DNA of 64,000 nucleotides from JBBIJR01 sp037445875 (GTDB lineage: Bacteria; CLD3; SB21): the NCBI GenBank assembly GCA_037445875.1, contig JBBIJR010000002.1, positions 29,845-93,844 on the forward strand, in the 5' to 3' direction. The position numbers and the translations under genes were made by a program. The stretch's first letter is position 1. Each line of letters starts with the position of its first letter. Positions 8,174 to 16,982 of this stretch are shown here, piece after piece. The notes below the pieces were generated by a model. The model searched no databases. It was given only the letters and a program-made list of their open reading frames with translations, and was not told the DNA's origin.

Positions 8174-10315
8174 TCACCCTGCGTCCGATCGAACCGCTGC
8201 TTCGCCGTCCGAACCGGCCGGCTCCTTTACCGGAGGTTCGGGAGGCGTCGCCAGACGCGCCTTGATGGCCCGTTTGTCCGCAAAGTACTCGAACAGTAGT
8301 TCCTGCGCCCTTATCCGCCGCTCCGAATCGGACGGCCGGTACGGATTGTCGAGTTTGCGGTTGAGGATGCGCGTTTTGACGTTGTCCTGCCAGTGGATGT
8401 CGAGAAAATCCTCGATCTCCTTCTGGACGTTCTTGTCATAGACCGGACACGCCACTTCGACGCGGTAATCGAGGTTGCGCACCATCAGGTCGGCTGAAGA
8501 AAGAAAGATGCGCTTCTTGGCACCCGCCTGAAACACGTAAAACCGCGTATGTTCGAGGTAGCGGTCCACGAGCCCCGTGGCCTGGATCCGTTCCGACATG
8601 CCCTCGTGTTCGGTGAGGAGGGAAAACATGGCCCGCACCATCAGGCGCACCTCGACTCCGGCCGTGCTGGCCTTGTACAGCCGCCCGATGATCTGCTGGT
8701 CCACGAGATTGTTGAGTTTGAGGATGATCGCGGCCTTCTCCCCGCTGCGGGCCGCTTCGATGGCCTGATCGATGTACTTGATCAGCTTCTTGCGCAGGTT
8801 GAAGGGCGCCACGAGCAGGTGGCGGAAGGACTCGCGTTTGTAGGTGCTTTCCATGAATTCGATCACCTTCTCGACTTCCTTGGTGATCCGCGGGTCCGAC
8901 GTGAGCAGGCACGCGTCGCTGTAGAGCCGCGCCGTCGTCTCGTTGAAATTGCCCGTGCCGATGCAGGCGAACCGCTGTGTTTTGCGCTTTTCCTTTCGTG
9001 TGATCAGCACGAGCTTGGCGTGCACCTTGAGGCCCGGAACCCCGTCGATCACGCGGACGCCTTCTTCCTGCAGCAGCTGGGCCCATGCCACGTTGACTTC
9101 CTCGTCGAACCGGGCCTGCAGTTCGAGGATGACCGTTACCGATTTACCGTTGCGCGCGGCGTTGATCAGGGCGTTGATGACGTTTGAGCGCCGCGCCACG
9201 CGGTACAGCGTGATCTTGATGGCGGTGACCTTCGGATCGATCGACGCCTCCATCAACCAGTTGATCAGGTGGTCGAAGCGGTGATACGGGTACTGCAGCA
9301 ACACGTCCTTCTCCTGGACGGCCTTGAACATCCCGCCCTTGTGCGCGAGACCGGGATGGGCCAGCGGCGCGGCGGCTTCGTACTGCAGATGCGGAGGACC
9401 GACCGGCGGGAATTCCATGAAGTCCTTGAGGTTGTGATACCGTCCGCCGGGTATGAGGTCGCTCTCCTTCTTGTCCAACTGCAGGTGCCGGATGAGGAAT
9501 TTGAACAGCGGGCCGGGGATTTCGCTGTCATAAACGAACCGGACCGGGTTGGCCAGCTTGCGCTGTTTTACGCTTTTGTGCACTTTGCGAATCAGGCTCT
9601 CGGACACGTCCTGGTCGATGTCGAGTTCCGCGTCCCGCGTGATCTTGATCGTGTACGCCTTCGCCTTGCTGCAGCCCAGGACGGCAAAGACCTCCTTCAG
9701 GCCGAACCGGATCGCGTCGTCCAGCAGGATCACATACCGGGCTTCTCCGGCGGCCGGGAGTGTGACGAATCGCGGCAGCGCATCGGTGGGCAACTCGATC
9801 AGTGCGTAACGTTCCGCTTCGTCGGCGAAAGACAGGGCCACGACGAGATAGACGGAACGGTCCCTCAATTCCGGCATGGACGTCTCTTCGTCCAACATGA
9901 GCGGCATCAGCGTGGGCCGAACCATCTCGCGGAAATACGCGGCCACGAATTCCGCCTGTTCCCGCGTCAGCTGGGTCTCGTCGACGATGAACACGTTTTC
10001 CCGGGCGAGGTCTTTGAGGATGCGTTTGTACGTTTTGTCGAAGTCGGCCTGCTGCTGGATGACGATCTCGCGGATCTGCTCGAGCACTTTGCGCGGGTCG
10101 TCGCCCACGATCGCCCGGCTTTTCTTCCGCACCTTCGACAGGCGTTTGAGGACCGCCACGCGTACGCGGAAGAACTCGTCGAGGTTGGAGGAACAGATGC
10201 CGAGGAACTTCAACCTTTCGAGGACGGGCACGGACGGGTCGGCCGCTTCCTGCAGCACGCGGGCGTTGAACGACAGCCAGCTGAGCTCTTTATTTCTCCA
10301 TTTGATCTTCTTCAT
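8174..10315 (-). CDS. ppk1: Polyphosphate kinase 1
   Basis: 713 residues, about normal for PPK1 (around 690-720). The enzyme reversibly transfers the ATP gamma-phosphate to polyphosphate. The N-terminal domain begins with NKELSWLSFNARVL and contains SSNLDEFFRVRVA. The phospholipase-D-like catalytic half holds His432 (GLKVHAKLVLI), the expected autophosphorylated residue, and His589 (YLEHTRFYVF), the second catalytic His by position. CIGTGNFNETTARLYSD precedes the C-terminal domain. The C-terminus has a short Pro/Glu-rich tail. The gene is convergent with the phosphatase gene and has no ppx neighbour. The ATG at 10315 agrees with the conserved N-terminal motif. Confidence 0.97.
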   Translation of the reverse strand: MKKIKWRNKELSWLSFNARVLQEAADPSVPVLERLKFLGICSSNLDEFFRVRVAVLKRLSKVRKKSRAIVGDDPRKVLEQIREIVIQQQADFDKTYKRILKDLARENVFIVDETQLTREQAEFVAAYFREMVRPTLMPLMLDEETSMPELRDRSVYLVVALSFADEAERYALIELPTDALPRFVTLPAAGEARYVILLDDAIRFGLKEVFAVLGCSKAKAYTIKITRDAELDIDQDVSESLIRKVHKSVKQRKLANPVRFVYDSEIPGPLFKFLIRHLQLDKKESDLIPGGRYHNLKDFMEFPPVGPPHLQYEAAAPLAHPGLAHKGGMFKAVQEKDVLLQYPYHRFDHLINWLMEASIDPKVTAIKITLYRVARRSNVINALINAARNGKSVTVILELQARFDEEVNVAWAQLLQEEGVRVIDGVPGLKVHAKLVLITRKEKRKTQRFACIGTGNFNETTARLYSDACLLTSDPRITKEVEKVIEFMESTYKRESFRHLLVAPFNLRKKLIKYIDQAIEAARSGEKAAIILKLNNLVDQQIIGRLYKASTAGVEVRLMVRAMFSLLTEHEGMSERIQATGLVDRYLEHTRFYVFQAGAKKRIFLSSADLMVRNLDYRVEVACPVYDKNVQKEIEDFLDIHWQDNVKTRILNRKLDNPYRPSDSERRIRAQELLFEYFADKRAIKARLATPPEPPVKEPAGSDGEAAVRSDAG

Positions 10316-10806
10316 TGGTCACCGCGACCCTGACCGGTCCGCATCAAGTGGGAGGATAAGGCATGGAATCGAAATACCGGATACGTCCGGTTTAGTGCTC
10401 AATCAGGTGCCTGACAATGTACTACAACGGGCCTTCGGATACAATGACCCGAAACACATTCATTCGGAATTCTGGCCGGAATTAGCAATACAGGAGTTGA
10501 TATTCTTAAATGCTTTTTTGTAGGCAGACCAAGGTGGGTATCTGGCGGTTGTCAGCAAAGGCGGTGTACGTTCAGTGGGTCTCACCGACGTTCACGGTGA
10601 CCATACGTCAGTGTCAGGCGATTTTCCTTGATACTCGATGGCCTTTTCCTGTAGACTTCTGATGTAATGCCATGGATAGCGTGAAGGCGCATTGCCGCCT
10701 GTGGCTGAAGGTCCGCGCCTGTCAGGTCCACAACACGTTTGCTTGTCTCGGACGCAACAAAACCGGGACGCCGTTAGAAGCCACACTACCAACAGAGGAG
10801 GAAAAC
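10316..10806. other. Intergenic region, 491 bp, no supported gene
   Basis: This separates the divergent ppk1 and DUF4386 genes, so both promoters should be here. A ten-codon frame with a good ribosome site (GGAGGATAAGGC then ATG at 10363) ends at once and is not annotated. No repeat or RNA element was recognised. Confidence 0.5.
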
Positions 10807-11481
10807 ATGACTCGCACGACCAACGCCAGGATTGCCGGCTTTACGTTACTCTTCTATATAGCCGCCGGCATAACCTCCATGGTTATGCGGCAAGAAGCGA
10901 CCGGGGGCGAAGGGACGCCCGCGAGGCTTACGAACGCCGCCGCGCACGCACCCGAATTGGGCGCGGTGATTGTCCTGGATCTGCTCTGCTGTTTTTCCGC
11001 TTTGGTACTGGCCGTGACGCTGTACGCGATTACGCGCGATGTAAACCGCGATCTCGCTCTGCTGGGCTTCGCAGGCCGTGTGGCCGAAGGAGTGATCGGT
11101 GCGGCCAACCTGCCTAAGACGCTGGGGTTGTTGTGGCTTGCAACCGCCGGTGTCGGGTCGGCTGTCCCGGACGCCGCGACGGCGAACACGCTCGGCTCCT
11201 ACCTCCTCATCCCTGTCGGCAGTTCCACCATCAGTGCGACCTTCTTTGCTGTGGGCAGCACGCTTTTCTCGTATCTGATGCTGCGCGGACGTTTGATTCC
11301 CGCGGCGCTGGCGTGGCTGGGTGTGGCCGCGTCCGTTCTACTCGTGGCGGTCCTTCCTGTTCAACTGGGCGGCTTCCTCAAGGGCTCCGTCACCCTGTAC
11401 ATCTGGCTGCCGATGCTCCTCTTCGAAGTGGCGCTTGCGCTCTGGCTGATCTTCAAAGGTGTGGCAGAGAAAAGCGAATGA
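10807..11481 (+). CDS. DUF4386 family membrane protein
   Basis: 224 residues from the ATG at 10807, which follows a strong AGAGGAGG ribosome site; the frame is open further upstream but reads as non-coding. The start NARIAGFTLLFYIAAGITSM is typical of DUF4386. About six hydrophobic helices follow (around 10-28, 50-72, 88-108, 126-150, 160-182, 195-218). The function of the family is unknown. It is a single gene with intergenic regions on both sides. Confidence 0.85.
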   Translation: MTRTTNARIAGFTLLFYIAAGITSMVMRQEATGGEGTPARLTNAAAHAPELGAVIVLDLLCCFSALVLAVTLYAITRDVNRDLALLGFAGRVAEGVIGAANLPKTLGLLWLATAGVGSAVPDAATANTLGSYLLIPVGSSTISATFFAVGSTLFSYLMLRGRLIPAALAWLGVAASVLLVAVLPVQLGGFLKGSVTLYIWLPMLLFEVALALWLIFKGVAEKSE

Positions 11482-11992
11482 GGCCGGACGTTGCCAGGGC
11501 GTACCATCTGCAGACGTCGCTGTGCCACCGGGCTTCTGTCGGTCATCCGTCCTTCTTGGTACAAGCGGATCGACTCTCTCATAGAACGCGCGTTACTTCT
11601 ACCTGAGCCAGCGCAATCCGATCGTGCTACTTTCTACTTGCCACAAGAGCGGATGAAGCGTAGATTCGTATGTCTCCAGCATAGTGCTCGATTGCCACGA
11701 GCTTGTGGGATGAGGAGGAGAATCGATACCGTCACGCCTTGCTTCCTTGGGCTAAAGCCCATTTGTTGTGCTTGTTGGCCTTCACGCAGCCCACGACCTA
11801 AAGGTCGTGGCAATCTTCCTGCTCGGTGTCCCACGGTTTGCCGCGAACTTCAACTCGTGGATAATATAGGGAGCAAGTCCGGTTTCCGTGATCGTAAAAA
11901 GTGGCGCCTTGCACGAATGCAGACCATTCATGAACTGGCGCCCTTTTTCAGGCCTGACATCGTCTGACATTACTTCAACCAATGGAGGTCCT
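11482..11992. other. Intergenic region, 511 bp, with dispersed palindromes and the promoter side of the tectonin-like gene
   Basis: No gene is supported. The region holds the palindromes listed separately at 11749-11810. The downstream gene has a GGAGG ribosome site at 11984-11988. Nothing else was recognised. Confidence 0.5.
11749..11810. repeat. Dispersed palindromic repeat pair (GGGCTAAAGCCC and CCACGACCTAAAGGTCGTGG)
   Basis: GGGCTAAAGCCC at 11749-11760 and a perfect 20-bp palindrome-like element at 11791-11810. These are the same two motifs found in the tandem repeat at 5256-5460. Here both lie within about 60 bp of each other. Confidence 0.8.
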
Positions 11993-12733
11993 ATGAGGAA
12001 CTGCATTTGCTTGCTCCGGGGCATACTGCTCCTCGCCCTGCCGATGGCAGCTTACGCTCAGCCGGGGTCTTATCAGAATTTAGGCGGCGGCTGGAGCCAG
12101 ATCGGCGGCATGGCTTCGGTGGGGAACTATCTGTACATCATCAGCGGAGGTACATTGTACGAGACGAGCGCTTCAGGAAAATACAAGGACCTCGGCGGCG
12201 GTTGGAGCGATATGGGCGGGATGGCGTCGCTCGGCCCCTACCTCTACGCGATCAGCGGGGGAACGTTATACGAGACGGGAACCGACGGAAAATACAAGGA
12301 CCTGGGCAGCGGGTGGAGCCAGATCGGAGGCATGGCCGCGCTGGGAAACCATCTGTACATCATCAGCGGCGGCACATTGTACGAAACGACCACGGCCGGC
12401 ACGTACAAGGACCTGGGCGGCGGATGGTCGGATGTCGGAGGAATGGCGGCAGTTGGCGATAAACTCTACATCGTAAGCGGGGGGACGCTGTACGAAACAA
12501 CCACGACCGGCAAGTACACCAATCTCGGCGGCGGATGGTCCGACATTGGGGGCATGGCGGCCCTGGGCGGCAAGCTCTACATCATCAGCGGGGGTACGCT
12601 CTACGAGACCACCACGACAGGCAAGTACAACGGACTCGGCGGCGGATGGTCCGACATCGGAGGGATGACCGCTCTCGGTGAACATCTGTACATCATCAGC
12701 GGTGGGACGTTGTACCTCACGCGGGTGAAGTAG
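11993..12733 (+). CDS. Secreted six-repeat tectonin-like beta-propeller protein
   Basis: 246 residues from the ATG at 11993 (GGAGG upstream). The first 23 residues are a signal peptide ending AYA/Q. The rest is almost entirely six near-identical 37-residue repeats with the consensus LGGGWSDIGGMAALG, then LYIISGGTLYETTT. The pattern W-x2-IGG plus a Tyr-rich G-x-LY strand recalls tectonin/lectin-type propellers, in which each repeat is one blade; six repeats would close one ring. Tectonins bind glycans or lipids on cell surfaces, so extracellular binding is plausible but inferred. There is no T9SS domain. Its 3' end overlaps the convergent kinase gene by 17 bp. Confidence 0.8.
   Translation: MRNCICLLRGILLLALPMAAYAQPGSYQNLGGGWSQIGGMASVGNYLYIISGGTLYETSASGKYKDLGGGWSDMGGMASLGPYLYAISGGTLYETGTDGKYKDLGSGWSQIGGMAALGNHLYIISGGTLYETTTAGTYKDLGGGWSDVGGMAAVGDKLYIVSGGTLYETTTTGKYTNLGGGWSDIGGMAALGGKLYIISGGTLYETTTTGKYNGLGGGWSDIGGMTALGEHLYIISGGTLYLTRVK
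12063..12730 (+). repeat. Six tandem 111-bp coding repeats
   Basis: These encode the six 37-residue blades of the propeller gene. The unit is conserved at DNA level around GGCGG(C/A)TGG and TACATCATCAGCGG, indicating recent amplification or gene conversion. The array length is a multiple of three, so copy changes would keep the frame. Confidence 0.85.
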
Positions 12734-15700
12734 CCGATCGGCGGGGAATCTTGCCGAGCACCCTCGATACGTCTTCGAGCGTGTAAGGCTTGGGCAGAAC
12801 GTCCGAAAAGCCGTACGAGCCAAAGTTCGCCATGATCGGATCGTTCGAGTAACCGCTCGAAACGATCACATACGCGCGGGGGTCGATGGCGAGGATTTCG
12901 CCGACGGTTGCCTTGCCCCCCTTGCCGCCGGGAATGGTCAGATCGAGTATCACGGCGTCGAACGGCCTGCCCGACCGGCTGTGGTCGCCGTACGTCTGCA
13001 GGGCTTCCGTGCCGTCACGCGCGGTGACCGCTTCGTATCCCATTTCGGCCAGCATGTCCTTGATGACTTTGAGAATCGCGGTTTCATCGTCCATGATCAG
13101 AACGCGGCCTTTGCCGCGCGCCGCCTCACCCGACGGCCCCTTTTTTTCTTCCGGTTCGTCGGTCGCCGGCAGGCAGAACGTGAACACGCTGCCGACGCCC
13201 ACCTCGGACTCCACGTAGATGATGCCCTGATGATTTCGTACGATCGAATAGGCGGTCGCCAGACCCAGACCGCTGCCGTGTTCCTTGGTGGTGAAGTAGG
13301 GGTCGAAGATCCTCGATAGGTTCTCCGCAGCAATCCCCGTCCCCTCGTCCCGGATGGCCACCCGCACGTATGGGCCTTTCTTGACCTTCATGCCGTGCTC
13401 GTACGTGTCGGCGGCAAAAGAGACGTTGTCCGCGTGAACGTGGACGGTCCCGCCGCCGGGCATTGCCTGCACGGCATTCAGCATCAGGTTGTGGATAACC
13501 TGACCGATCTGGCCGCGGTCGATGGAAGCCGTCCTCAGATCCGGCGGTAGTTTCAGTTCGCACCTGACGTTGGAACCTGCCAGCGCAAAGCGGGTCGTCT
13601 CCTGGAGGAGCGAGGCGAGGGAGGCGGGCGCCCGGACCGGTTCACCGCCTTTCGAAAACGTCAACAGCTGCTGCGTGAGGCCCCGGGCCTGCATCGACGC
13701 GCGTTCCGCACTCTCGAGGCTTTCCAGCACGGACTCCATCCGGCCGTCACGTGTGTGCTTTTTCGCCAGACTGAGGTTTCCGAGGATCGCGGTCAGTACG
13801 TTGTTGAAATCGTGGGCGATACCTCCGGCAAGTATTCCAAGCGATTCGATCTTGCGGACCTTCAACAGCGCCTCCTCCGTTCGCTTCCGTTCCGTGATAT
13901 CGACGATCACGCCTTCCAGGCAGCCGTCCTCCGGAAAGTACCGCGCAGAAAAAGAAACCCAGATGATCTCCCCGTCCCGCCGGCGCATGCGCGTCTCGAG
14001 ATTCTCCACGCGACCGTGCTCGCGGAGGATGTGCTTCATGGTTTCCCGGTCCTCCGGATTGACGTACAGGTCCGGCGTCCGGACTTTTCCTTCCGGATAA
14101 CCGAGGATCTCCCTCGCTTTTTCGTTGGCCTCGATCACCGTGCCGCTGTCCAGAGAAGTCTTGAACATTCCGACCAGCGAGTTGACGAACAGGTTTCGGT
14201 ATTTGGCCTCGCTTTGAAACAGGGCATCTTCCGCACGTTTGCGGTCGGTGATGTCCACCGCCGCCCCGAGGATGGCGGGTCCGCCTTCGTAATCGACCAG
14301 CCGGACGATCATGTCGCACCACCGGACCTCTCCGCTGCGGGTCACGATTTTCATTTCGTACCGATTCGGCACCGTGAGGCCTTCCATACGGGCTCTTCCC
14401 CGGGCCTTCACCGTTTCACGGTGGTCGGGATGGGCAAACTCCCAGAACTTCATTTGGGACAATTCATCCGGTGTATAACCGGTGTAGGTGGATGCGTAGG
14501 GGTTCGTGTAAAGGATCTGCTCGCCGCGTACGACGAAGATCGAGGCCGTCAGCAGTTCCGCCAGGGAGCGGAACTTCGCCTCACTCATGCGCACGGCTCG
14601 TTCGGCTTGTTCGCGTTCCACCATCTGGGTCTGAAGTCTTCGGTTCAGATCCAACAATTCACGGGCACGGCGGTTCACGCTGCGAAGCCGCAGGCGGACG
14701 ACGGTGGCGAGCATGCCCACCGATACCAGGGCCGTTAGAACGTAGAACCACGCCGTCTTCCAGAACGGTGCGACGATTTCGAACGTAAACACCGCATCTC
14801 CGGAGGTCCACAGGCCCCCGGCGTTGCGGGCCTTGACGCGGAACGTGTACCGGCCCGGGGGAAGGTTGGCGTACACCGCGTATCGCTCGTGCGTGGCACG
14901 CGACCATTCTTCGTCGAATCCTTCGAGGCGGTAACGGTACCGGACTCCGCGCGGGGCGGTCAGATGGATTCCCGCGTAGTCGAGCGTAACGTGATTGAGT
15001 TCGTACGGGAGGCGAAGTTCCTCGGGGAGCAGCGTGGCCGGATCCAGCCGAGAGCTGTACGGCGTCAGGTCACGCTCCTGCATGAACAGCCGGAGGCCGG
15101 CGATGCGGAGCGACGGCGCGCCGAGCGTGTCCGCGGACACCGGTACATATCGGAATGCGCCCTTGATCGTACCGAACCAGAGGGCGCCGTTTCGGCCGCA
15201 GAACGCGGCGTTCTGATTGCACTCCACGCCGGTGAATCCTTCGTCTGCGCCGTATTGCCGGAATCGGGTCTCGCCGGTCTGTTCCCAGCGCGGCACGTCG
15301 AACCGGTCCACGCCTCGGCTGTGCCCGATCCATAGAGCGCCCAGCGTATCGAACACGAGGAAATAGACCACGTTTGATCCGAGCCCGTCGCGTTCGTCGA
15401 GTCCCGTAAGGCCTCTCCCATCGTAGTGATAGATGCCCTTTTCCGTGCCGAACCACAGGTGTCCGCTTTTCTCCTCGGCCACGGCCAGTGAGATCCCGTC
15501 GCTCAAGAGGCCATCCGGGAATGCGTTTACAAACCGCTGTCCGTCGAAGCGGGCCACGCCCTGATGGGTCACGCACCAGAGGACGCCGCTGCGGTCCTCG
15601 TGCAGAGCGTAAACCCGGTTGTCGGTAAGACCGTCGCGCGTCGTGAAGTGCGTTGGCCGCTGCCCGTCGTAGCGGAAAACGCCCGAATCCGCGGTCGCAA

Positions 15701-16982
15701 ACCACATCGCCCCGCTCCGGTCCTGGATGATCGAATACACCGTGCCTTGTTCGATTGCGGGAGGCCCGCGCAGCGGACCCGTCAAACGATCGCCCGCGAT
15801 TTGGAACACACCGGCGCCGTCCGTTCCAATCCACAGGGTCCGACGCGAATCCTCATACAATGCGAACACCGTCGCGGGCTTACCTTGCGGCATGATCCGG
15901 GTGAAGCCGGAGCGGTCGTAGCGGATCAACCCTCCGGACGTTCCGAACCACATGCGGCCGCGCGCGTCCTCGAGAATGGCCCATATATCGTTGTGGGTCA
16001 ATCCCGTGCCGGGCGAATAGGTAAGGAAACCGAAGTCGCGATATCGGCATACACCGCCAATGTCCGTGCCGATCCAGAGATTACCTTCACGGTCCGGCAG
16101 CAGCGACCACACGCTGTTGGCACTCAGGCCGTCGGCCATCGTAAACGTCCGGAACTTCCCGGACCGGTATTGCACCAGACCCTGACGCGTGCCCAACCAG
16201 AGCGCTCCGTCCCGGCCCTCCGCGATCGTCCAGACCGTGTTGTCTGGCAGCCCGTCGCGCGTTGTCAGACGATGGAACCGGCCGTCGTGCCACCGCGCTG
16301 CCCCGCCCCGGTCCGTGCCGATCCACATCGCCCCCCTCCGGTCCTGACGGATGACGTAGACCATGCCGTCGCCCAGTTCGCGCTCGCCGGCCGCGCGCTC
16401 GAACGTTTCGCCTTTCTGCCGAAAAAGCCCCTTCCCCTGCGTGCCCACCCACAACGTGCCGTCCCGGTCCTCGAAAAGCGCCATGACCGATGTTTCCCCG
16501 ATGATGTCCGCTCCGATGCCGGAGGTGAACGTCGATCCGTCGTAGCTCGCCAGACCCTTGCCGGTGCCGAACCACAGCGTTCCGTCCCGCGTCTGGACAA
16601 TGGCATTGACGACTTCATGGCCCAGTTCCTGTTTCGAGAAATTCCGGAAGGCAAACCCGTCGTAGCGGCTGACTCCGCGCTCGGTGCCGATCCACAGATA
16701 TCCCGACCGGTCCTCCACGATGCTGTAAACGGCGTTGTTGGACAGGCCTTCGTTGACGGTGAACGTGCGGAATTGAATGCCGTCGAAACGGCAGACGCCC
16801 CCACCGAACGTACCGAACCACAGATATCCGAATCGGTCCTGGCAGATCGTGTACACCTGAGACTGCGGCAGTCCCGCTTCGACCGAATAGACTTTGAATA
16901 ACTGCCCGGCAGCGCGGTCGGGCAGGATCAGGAAGAAAAGGCATCCGGCGAGCAACGCCACACTCGGACGGAGAAGGCTCAC
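12717..16982 (-). CDS. Hybrid two-component sensor kinase: Reg_prop propellers, Y_Y_Y domain, two PAS domains, histidine kinase, receiver
   Basis: 1421 residues from a GTG at 16982, which overlaps the upstream TGA (GTGA) and begins a signal anchor (LLAGCLFFLILP). The periplasmic part (about 30-640) has 14 Reg_prop blades (LWFGTFGGG, LWIGTERG, MWIGTDRGG and others), consistent with two seven-bladed propellers. A Y_Y_Y domain (about 660-735) and one membrane helix (about 740-765) follow. PAS domains lie near 797 and 926. HisKA shows GGIAHDFNNVLTAILGN (His about 1054), then a HATPase (GSGLGLATAYSIV) and a receiver (VILDLTIPGG, Asp about 1346). The layout resembles polysaccharide-sensing hybrids but lacks the AraC-type output domain. 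A separate regulator is implied. Confidence 0.92.
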   Translation of the reverse strand: MSLLRPSVALLAGCLFFLILPDRAAGQLFKVYSVEAGLPQSQVYTICQDRFGYLWFGTFGGGVCRFDGIQFRTFTVNEGLSNNAVYSIVEDRSGYLWIGTERGVSRYDGFAFRNFSKQELGHEVVNAIVQTRDGTLWFGTGKGLASYDGSTFTSGIGADIIGETSVMALFEDRDGTLWVGTQGKGLFRQKGETFERAAGERELGDGMVYVIRQDRRGAMWIGTDRGGAARWHDGRFHRLTTRDGLPDNTVWTIAEGRDGALWLGTRQGLVQYRSGKFRTFTMADGLSANSVWSLLPDREGNLWIGTDIGGVCRYRDFGFLTYSPGTGLTHNDIWAILEDARGRMWFGTSGGLIRYDRSGFTRIMPQGKPATVFALYEDSRRTLWIGTDGAGVFQIAGDRLTGPLRGPPAIEQGTVYSIIQDRSGAMWFATADSGVFRYDGQRPTHFTTRDGLTDNRVYALHEDRSGVLWCVTHQGVARFDGQRFVNAFPDGLLSDGISLAVAEEKSGHLWFGTEKGIYHYDGRGLTGLDERDGLGSNVVYFLVFDTLGALWIGHSRGVDRFDVPRWEQTGETRFRQYGADEGFTGVECNQNAAFCGRNGALWFGTIKGAFRYVPVSADTLGAPSLRIAGLRLFMQERDLTPYSSRLDPATLLPEELRLPYELNHVTLDYAGIHLTAPRGVRYRYRLEGFDEEWSRATHERYAVYANLPPGRYTFRVKARNAGGLWTSGDAVFTFEIVAPFWKTAWFYVLTALVSVGMLATVVRLRLRSVNRRARELLDLNRRLQTQMVEREQAERAVRMSEAKFRSLAELLTASIFVVRGEQILYTNPYASTYTGYTPDELSQMKFWEFAHPDHRETVKARGRARMEGLTVPNRYEMKIVTRSGEVRWCDMIVRLVDYEGGPAILGAAVDITDRKRAEDALFQSEAKYRNLFVNSLVGMFKTSLDSGTVIEANEKAREILGYPEGKVRTPDLYVNPEDRETMKHILREHGRVENLETRMRRRDGEIIWVSFSARYFPEDGCLEGVIVDITERKRTEEALLKVRKIESLGILAGGIAHDFNNVLTAILGNLSLAKKHTRDGRMESVLESLESAERASMQARGLTQQLLTFSKGGEPVRAPASLASLLQETTRFALAGSNVRCELKLPPDLRTASIDRGQIGQVIHNLMLNAVQAMPGGGTVHVHADNVSFAADTYEHGMKVKKGPYVRVAIRDEGTGIAAENLSRIFDPYFTTKEHGSGLGLATAYSIVRNHQGIIYVESEVGVGSVFTFCLPATDEPEEKKGPSGEAARGKGRVLIMDDETAILKVIKDMLAEMGYEAVTARDGTEALQTYGDHSRSGRPFDAVILDLTIPGGKGGKATVGEILAIDPRAYVIVSSGYSNDPIMANFGSYGFSDVLPKPYTLEDVSRVLGKIPRRSATSPA

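Noticed and set aside
10672..10806. 45-codon N-terminal extension of the DUF4386 protein
   Set aside because: A strong ribosome site precedes the ATG at 10807, and the extension has no DUF4386 similarity.
11993..12733. Tandem 111-bp repeats as a CRISPR or noncoding satellite
   Set aside because: The units are contiguous without spacers, keep one reading frame and encode regular blades after a signal peptide.
15564..16901. Long plus-strand frame opposite the hybrid kinase
   Set aside because: It is an antisense shadow of the propeller repeats; the minus strand encodes regular LWIGT blades.
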